Of a stretch of 24,022 nucleotides of DNA, positions 21,626-24,022 are shown one piece after another (within the stretch, counting starts at the first letter, position 1; each line of letters opens with the position of its first letter). The notes beneath the pieces were generated by a model. It saw only the letters and a program-made list of their open reading frames with translations. It did no database searches and was not told the DNA's origin. The stretch spans positions 1 to 24,022 of the forward strand of contig JAFQPD010000048.1 in assembly GCA_017411945.1 (NCBI GenBank). Direction: 5' to 3'. The DNA comes from Mailhella sp. GTDB taxonomy: Bacteria; Desulfobacterota; Desulfovibrionia; Desulfovibrionales; Desulfovibrionaceae. The position numbers were made by a program, and so were the translations under genes.

Positions 21626-23467
21626 ATGGATTACCCTCATCATCTCAGTTTCAAAGTTAATAGGGTGTTTGGCGATCAGAATGTCAACATCACTTTATAT
21701 TCTGGGCTTACCACCTTCGTTGGGACAAATGCATCTGGAAAAACACAGACTTTAAAAACTTTAAGGGATCATTTAAAAAATAATAACTTTAGTGTTAGAT
21801 ACTTATCATCGAATAGAATTGGTGAAATGGAGACATTTCGTTCAAGAGTAGACCCGTATACTCGATCTGAAGATGGCTATTCCTTAGGTGACCAAGCTGC
21901 AAAAAAAGCTAGGCAGGAAATTGAAACGGCAAATGGCGATTTCTTTACAATGGATGCTTGCAAAGACGTTTACATTAAGGTTGCAGAACGTCTTTCTGTT
22001 CTTTTCAATCGCCAAGTATTTATTCGCTGGGATGCGGGGCGAATGAAAGTTGTATTCTGCAGATCCGGGAGTGATGAGGAATATTCTATCGTCGCAGAGG
22101 CTAGTGGGCTTATAAATGTAATTTCTATCCTTGCAGCAATATTTGATGAAGACATTGAGATACTTTTGATCGATGAACCTGAAGTGTCACTACATCCTCA
22201 GTTGCAATCATACCTTCTTCGTGAAATAAAGAACGCGATAGATCAATATAATAAAACCATTATAATCTCAACTCATTCTGCTCAAATGATTGATCTTTCT
22301 TCAGCAAGTGAGTTATGTAATTTTGTCTTTTTTAAAAAAGATTCACTGCCAATGCAAATTTCTCCAGATGCTCAAGAGCTAAAGAATAATAAACTAAATG
22401 AATTTCTTCTTCGCATGAGCCTTATTTATGCTGAAGGTTTCTTTGCTAAAAAGATGCTGCTTATAGAAGGTTCTAGTGATATGATTCTATGTCGCTATCT
22501 TGACAAACGACTTTATTTAAATCTTGATGTCGCAGGATCTCAAATTATTCCAGTGGAAGGAAAGGGGCAATTTGCGGTCATTACAAAGCTGTTTCGACTT
22601 ATTGGCAAAGATGTTTGTATTCTAACAGACTTAGATGGATTTATTGACGATAACAGTGTTGTTGATCTTTTTTCAAGGCTCCCTGATGCAACTAAAATCG
22701 CTAATAGCCATGGACATAGTGATCTTCAAACTATGATAAGAGATATAAAAAATAAGATTTCTGAATTAGTTCGTATAAATAAAACAAATATGGAAGATAT
22801 TTATAAGCGTCACCCCTATTGGATTACTTACGGTTCCGATGAGGCAGACAAAGATAAAGTAATTCGACGTGCTTTGATTGCCCAGTTGTTTAATGAATCT
22901 GAAGATAATTTATCTAACTGGCCTAATTCAAGCGATTGGCATAGTTTAAAATGCAGAATTACTACCCTTTACTCTCTTTTAGAGGATTTGGGGTGTTTTA
23001 TTCTTCGCCGTGGCGCAGTAGAAAGTTATTATGAATTTGCTTCTACTACGACATATAACGGTAAGCCTTCAGCTGCTGCACATGAAGTAAGTCAACTAGA
23101 TCAAAAAGATGATGAACAACTTTGTGAGCAATATGCTGACTTTGTTAGAGCTTTAAAATTTGCAGCATTGGACAAAAATGTTGATGAAAGTTTTGCGGTA
23201 AAGAAAGAATTATTAAGCGAATTGGCTTTGGTACTTGAATTACTACCACATATATCTACTGAGGAAGAAATTTATTCCAGTATTAAACAGACAAAGGGAA
23301 ACTTTGACTCTCTTTTTAGATATGAAATAATCAAAGAAGATAGTCGTTGTGGCGTTAAAATTTATTTAAAATCAGAAATACTTGAAGTTGAAGGCTTTCC
23401 TTTTAATGCATATATTGATGATAATGTAAATCAAATAATTAATATGCATGTTCGGCGCAAACTCTAA
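21626..23467 (+). CDS. OLD-family ATP-dependent nuclease (ABC-type ATPase plus TOPRIM), probable anti-phage protein
   Basis: A 613-residue protein joining an SMC/RecF-like ATPase to a TOPRIM domain, the layout of OLD (overcoming lysogenization defect) nucleases, many of which act against phages. Walker A is GTNASGKT (33-40), Walker B ILLIDEPE (179-186), and the H-loop STHS (215-218). The TOPRIM part shows LLIEGSSDM (E281) and LTDLDGF (D335, D337), so metal-binding acids are present. ATG 21626 follows AGAAGGTG; a GTG at 21617 overlaps it. Base composition is far more AT-rich than the surroundings, indicating separate acquisition. No UvrD-like GajB or reverse transcriptase gene is adjacent within the window, so it appears to be a standalone OLD protein rather than Gabija or a retron. 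Confidence 0.85.
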   Translation: MDYPHHLSFKVNRVFGDQNVNITLYSGLTTFVGTNASGKTQTLKTLRDHLKNNNFSVRYLSSNRIGEMETFRSRVDPYTRSEDGYSLGDQAAKKARQEIETANGDFFTMDACKDVYIKVAERLSVLFNRQVFIRWDAGRMKVVFCRSGSDEEYSIVAEASGLINVISILAAIFDEDIEILLIDEPEVSLHPQLQSYLLREIKNAIDQYNKTIIISTHSAQMIDLSSASELCNFVFFKKDSLPMQISPDAQELKNNKLNEFLLRMSLIYAEGFFAKKMLLIEGSSDMILCRYLDKRLYLNLDVAGSQIIPVEGKGQFAVITKLFRLIGKDVCILTDLDGFIDDNSVVDLFSRLPDATKIANSHGHSDLQTMIRDIKNKISELVRINKTNMEDIYKRHPYWITYGSDEADKDKVIRRALIAQLFNESEDNLSNWPNSSDWHSLKCRITTLYSLLEDLGCFILRRGAVESYYEFASTTTYNGKPSAAAHEVSQLDQKDDEQLCEQYADFVRALKFAALDKNVDESFAVKKELLSELALVLELLPHISTEEEIYSSIKQTKGNFDSLFRYEIIKEDSRCGVKIYLKSEILEVEGFPFNAYIDDNVNQIINMHVRRKL

Positions 23468-23492
23468 TTATGCAAAACAATATTTAGCAAGT

Positions 23493-23576
23493 ATGGGTCA
23501 CTTCTTTCATCCTTCACCCGAGGGAAAAGCGGCCAACACACTCAGGAACTATACCAAAAATAACAAGGCCAGATGA
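23493..23576 (+). pseudogene. Orphan 3' fragment of a homologue of the 277-residue island gene
   Basis: The frame encodes MGHFFHPSPEGKAANTLRNY and seven more residues to a TGA. It matches the last 27 codons of the gene at 20546-21379 except for Y-to-H and S-to-A changes. Four further base differences are silent. Only this tail is present, so it is a remnant and not a working gene. The mostly silent differences suggest it came from a related, functional allele and not from recent copying. Confidence 0.85.
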
Positions 23577-23578
23577 TG
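23494..23578 (+). repeat. Right copy of the 85-base direct repeat flanking the OLD-family gene
   Basis: Matches 21297-21381 in the same orientation. It starts 27 bases after the OLD gene stop and marks the point where the AT-rich insert gives way to the shared island backbone leading to alpA. Confidence 0.9.
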
Positions 23579-23580
23579 AT

Positions 23581-23630
23581 TGGCTAGCCACTGGCTACCC
23601 GCTGGCTATTTGGCTACCTTGCATTGGCTA
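23581..23630 (+). repeat. Five direct TGGCTA repeats upstream of alpA
   Basis: TGGCTA occurs at 23581, 23592, 23603, 23611 and 23625. Four of them are spaced 11, 11 and 22 bases, which places them on one face of the helix. They lie directly after the gene remnant and ahead of the alpA leader. Such arrays commonly bind a regulator or excisionase; the adjacent AlpA protein is the obvious candidate, by inference. Confidence 0.7.
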
Positions 23631-23644
23631 CCCCTATTCTGCCT

Positions 23645-23693
23645 AACCTCCTTGGAAATCTCGGAGCATCTCCGACAATCCAAGGAGGTTTTT
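23645..23693 (+). promoter_or_regulatory. Terminator-like hairpin that sequesters the alpA ribosome-binding site
   Basis: AACCTCCTTGGA (23645-23656) pairs with TCCAAGGAGGTT (23679-23690), and inside it TCGGAG (23661-23666) pairs with CTCCGA (23670-23675). Five T residues follow. The alpA Shine-Dalgarno AAGGAGG (23682-23688) lies in the 3' arm and the ATG is only 5 bases past the stem. The structure could end transcription arriving from the OLD gene and also block alpA translation until it is opened. Confidence 0.75.
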
Positions 23694-23695
23694 CT

Positions 23696-23911
23696 ATGTC
23701 TAACGCCATTCCTTCAATCCGTATCAAGGACAAGGAAGCCGCTCAGATTCTCGGTATTGGCCGTTCTACCTTATGGGCTTGGGTAAAAACACGTCCTAAC
23801 TTTCCCCAGCCGCGTAGAGATGGGAGCCGTTGTACCTTCTGGCTTCGCTCCGAAGTGGAAGCCTATGCCACTGGCAGCAGCCAGGAACAGGAGGCGGTCT
23901 GTGGTGCATAA
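23696..23911 (+). CDS. alpA: AlpA-family phage regulatory protein / excisionase
   Basis: A 71-residue MerR-like winged-helix protein of the AlpA family. These act as regulators of integrase expression or directly as excisionases in P4-like elements. The DNA-binding domain is seen in IRIKDKEAAQILGIGRSTLW, followed by PNFPQPRRDGSRCTFWLRSE and EVEAYA, the classic order of recognition helix, wing and closing helix. ATG 23696 follows AAGGAGG at 7 bases; longer frames from 23624 begin inside the repeats. Its ribosome site lies inside a strong hairpin. With the integrase it defines the control and mobility module of the island. Confidence 0.9.
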   Translation: MSNAIPSIRIKDKEAAQILGIGRSTLWAWVKTRPNFPQPRRDGSRCTFWLRSEVEAYATGSSQEQEAVCGA

Positions 23912-23950
23912 AAAAAGCGCTCCCTTCGGGCTGGCGGGCCTTCCGGGAGC
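23910..23950 (-). terminator. Hairpin with a T-tract on the minus strand after alpA
   Basis: GCTCCC (23919-23924) pairs with GGGAGC (23945-23950). Read on the minus strand it is followed by seven T residues, so it could stop leftward transcription entering from beyond the window. On the plus strand no T-run follows. Confidence 0.4.
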
Positions 23951-23958
23951 AGAAGAGA

Positions 23959-24022
23959 ATGGAAACAGAAACAATTTTACCCAGACTTTCCCCAAAACAC
24001 AACTCAAGAATGGAGTCCGCAA
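23959..24022 (+). CDS. Possible start of the next island gene (partial)
   Basis: An open frame METETILPRLSPKHNSRMES runs off the right edge, with GGGAG 9 bases ahead of its ATG. Only 21 residues are visible and no family can be recognised. The position just after alpA, where replication or primase genes often begin in such islands, makes a real gene plausible. Confidence 0.35.
   Translation, partial: METETILPRLSPKHNSRMESA

Noticed and set aside
21626..23467. Gabija or retron assignment of the OLD gene
   Set aside because: No UvrD-like helicase follows it and no reverse transcriptase or structured msr/msd RNA is visible next to it.
19020..24022. Second copy of the tRNA-Pro 3' end marking the right attachment site
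   Set aside because: I looked for the TTCAAAT...CATCCCGACCA segment downstream and did not find it; the island's right end is probably beyond the window.
23771..24022. Minus-strand frame covering alpA and the right edge
   Set aside because: Antisense to alpA and crossing the hairpin at 23919-23950, with no family pattern.
1..24022. CRISPR arrays or insertion sequences
   Set aside because: No regularly spaced identical repeats with unique spacers and no transposase gene or terminal inverted repeats were seen.

Overview
The window looks like a chromosomal segment of a GC-rich, anaerobic, Desulfovibrionaceae-type deltaproteobacterium (Desulfovibrio/Bilophila/Mailhella-like). This is an inference from the [FeFe]-hydrogenase maturation genes, FMN nitroreductase, flavoproteins, codon use and gene style; no rRNA marker is present. 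Nearly all of positions 1-18.9 kb is ordinary core or semi-core chromosome. From 19.0 kb to the end it is the left part of an integrated mobile island.

Region by region: (1) 1-3143, minus strand: the high-affinity phosphate uptake operon pstS-pstC-pstA-pstB. pstB runs off the left edge. A Pho-box-like direct repeat lies upstream of pstS and a hairpin separates pstS from pstC. (2) 3.4-5.0 kb: a small FMN reductase facing a tandem pair of NimA/pyridoxamine-oxidase-like flavin-binding proteins, with a shared bidirectional terminator. (3) 5.05-5.85 kb: an intact ADP-ribosylglycohydrolase. (4) 5.9-7.74 kb, minus: a U32 'peptidase' (TrhP/RlhA-type RNA-modification family) followed by an unusually small flavoprotein. 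(5) 7.87-10.16 kb, plus: two paralogous exported proteins of unknown function, then a second ADP-ribosylglycohydrolase that lacks part of its second metal-binding motif. (6) 10.2-12.9 kb, minus: cvpA-mazG-alpha/beta-hydrolase operon behind a near-consensus promoter; the hydrolase has lost its nucleophile serine. (7) 13.0-16.5 kb, plus: nitroreductase, then a TM1266-type regulator-hydE-hydF operon for [FeFe]-hydrogenase H-cluster assembly, preceded by a leader with a terminator-like hairpin; hydG is not here. (8) 16.6-18.8 kb: a large EF-hand/membrane protein of unknown role.

The island starts at tRNA-Pro(CGG) (18943-19019). A P4-type tyrosine integrase follows, then an unrecognised 277-aa protein, an AT-rich OLD-family ATPase/TOPRIM nuclease (a probable anti-phage protein), and an AlpA-type regulator/excisionase. 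The OLD gene sits between two diverged 85-bp copies of the 3' end of the 277-aa gene. This suggests that defence cargo was swapped into a fixed slot between int and alpA by recombination at a conserved gene end. The alpA start region carries helically phased TGGCTA repeats and a terminator-like hairpin that buries its Shine-Dalgarno sequence. This int / 277-aa gene / cargo / alpA arrangement is the most novel part of the window.
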